A stretch of DNA of 64,000 nt from JACKJP01 sp050249695 (GTDB taxonomy: Bacteria; Pseudomonadota; Alphaproteobacteria; Rhizobiales; Tepidamorphaceae). The translations under genes and the position numbers were made by a program. This document shows positions 59,434 to 64,000 of the stretch, in pieces. The stretch spans positions 1,054,001 to 1,118,000 of the forward strand of contig JBFWQA010000001.1 in NCBI GenBank assembly GCA_050249695.1, read 5' to 3'. Under the pieces are notes generated by a model. The model was not told the origin of the DNA and made no database searches. It was given only the letters and a program-made list of their open reading frames with translations. Every line of letters begins with the position of its first letter. Within the stretch, counting starts at the first letter, position 1.

Positions 59434-59730
59434 CTATTCCCCTGGCATCGTGATGATCGCGACATTGCCTTCCAGCGCGTCGCCATAGGCCGCTTCCAGG
59501 ATATCGGCGTCGTCGGGCGCGACGGAGACAAGCCCGATTCTGTCGAATTCGCAGCGCGAGTAACCCTGCTCAGCGAGCGAGGTCAGCGCCCGCGTCACCG
59601 CGCCGTCCTCGTCCGGCGCCATGGCGAAGATCAACAGGGCGACAGGCCCCTTGCCCATCTCCTGCCCGGCCTGACTTTCCTCGTCGAGCCATGCCTGGCC
59701 CTGGATGGCGAAGACAACCGCGTCGTCCAT
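59434..59730 (-). CDS. 98-residue protein of unknown function
   Basis: A small acidic soluble protein, MDDAVVFAIQGQAWLDEESQAGQE at the start, then VALLIFAMAPDEDGAVTRALTSLAEQGYSRCEFDRIGLVSVAP and a final EGNVAIITMPGE. The alternating strand-helix pattern suggests a compact alpha/beta fold. GGGAGT lies 10 bases before the ATG. It sits between rpoC and the str operon. I do not recognise a named family. Confidence 0.7.
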   Translation of the reverse strand: MDDAVVFAIQGQAWLDEESQAGQEMGKGPVALLIFAMAPDEDGAVTRALTSLAEQGYSRCEFDRIGLVSVAPDDADILEAAYGDALEGNVAIITMPGE

Positions 59731-59802
59731 TCGTAACGCTACTCCCCCGATTTCGCCCCGCGCCGGCCGGACATGGCGGGCATCATGCCAGCGCTTTGCC
59801 GG

Positions 59803-59832
59803 AAAACAAAACGGGCCGCGTTCGCGGCCCGT
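59803..59832 (-). terminator. intrinsic terminator of rpoC
   Basis: Minus strand: ACGGGCCGC-GAAC-GCGGCCCGT followed by TTTGTTTT, a 9-bp GC-rich stem 24 bases after the rpoC stop. It ends the rpoBC transcript before the 98-aa gene. Confidence 0.93.
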
Positions 59833-59855
59833 TCCGTAACGTCCTGCAACCGTCC

Positions 59856-64000
<4,145 letters not shown>

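Overview
The window is about 64 kb of GC-rich chromosome from an alphaproteobacterium, most probably of the Hyphomicrobiales (Rhizobiales) type. The evidence is the fused str-S10-spc-alpha ribosomal cluster with secY-adk-rpsM order, a MipZ-type division ATPase, ClpS-ClpA, an ATP12-type F1 assembly chaperone, DUF1489, a phasin, and the block recG-DUF502-glmS-glmU. It is core chromosome throughout: I see no prophage, insertion sequence, CRISPR array or rRNA operon. One tRNA, Leu(GAG), is present. Species cannot be named from the sequence alone.

Layout. 1-7.5 kb: end of recG (+), then DUF502, glmS and glmU (-) for UDP-GlcNAc supply, a membrane-anchored coiled-coil protein (+) and a zinc alcohol dehydrogenase (-). 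7.5-11.3 kb: clpS-clpA (N-degron proteolysis) and a phasin gene whose promoter appears to carry PhaR-type operators. 11.5-15.4 kb: a D,D-carboxypeptidase with a SPOR tail (+), convergent with mipZ, a VWA-like gene and a membrane-anchored J-protein gene (-). 15.5-18.5 kb: an ABC-2 exporter pair, DUF1489, then a TTG-started ArsR-type regulator with a Cys pair coupled to a DUF1330 gene. 18.5-24.3 kb: an RlpA-like protein, an unannotated-looking 41-aa membrane peptide gene with its own promoter and terminator, a YdcF-like protein, an EamA exporter, a Gfo/Idh/MocA oxidoreductase, mgtE, tRNA-Leu and a short FliN-like gene. 24.3-33.2 kb: lipB, cyclopropane synthase, and the two propionyl-CoA carboxylase genes separated by a methyltransferase gene, rimO and an acidic orphan. 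33.3-39.4 kb: a tight minus-strand array degP-rarA-(73 aa)-crcB-rluA-HAD-(76 aa)-ATP12.

39.5-64 kb, all on the minus strand and transcribed right to left: rpoC (its 5' end lies beyond the right edge), a 98-aa gene, then rpsL-rpsG-fusA-tuf-S10-spc-adk, a separate promoter, rpsM-rpsK-rpoA-rplQ, and a double-DUF4279 gene bracketed by two copies of the same terminator sequence. This half makes the translation and transcription core. RimO and its target, ribosomal protein S12, are both in the window.

No obviously new multi-gene system stands out. The best leads are the phasin promoter/operator arrangement, the 41-aa transcription unit, the terminator-bracketed DUF4279 gene, the dithiol ArsR-DUF1330 unit and the mipZ/VWA-like/J-protein cluster.
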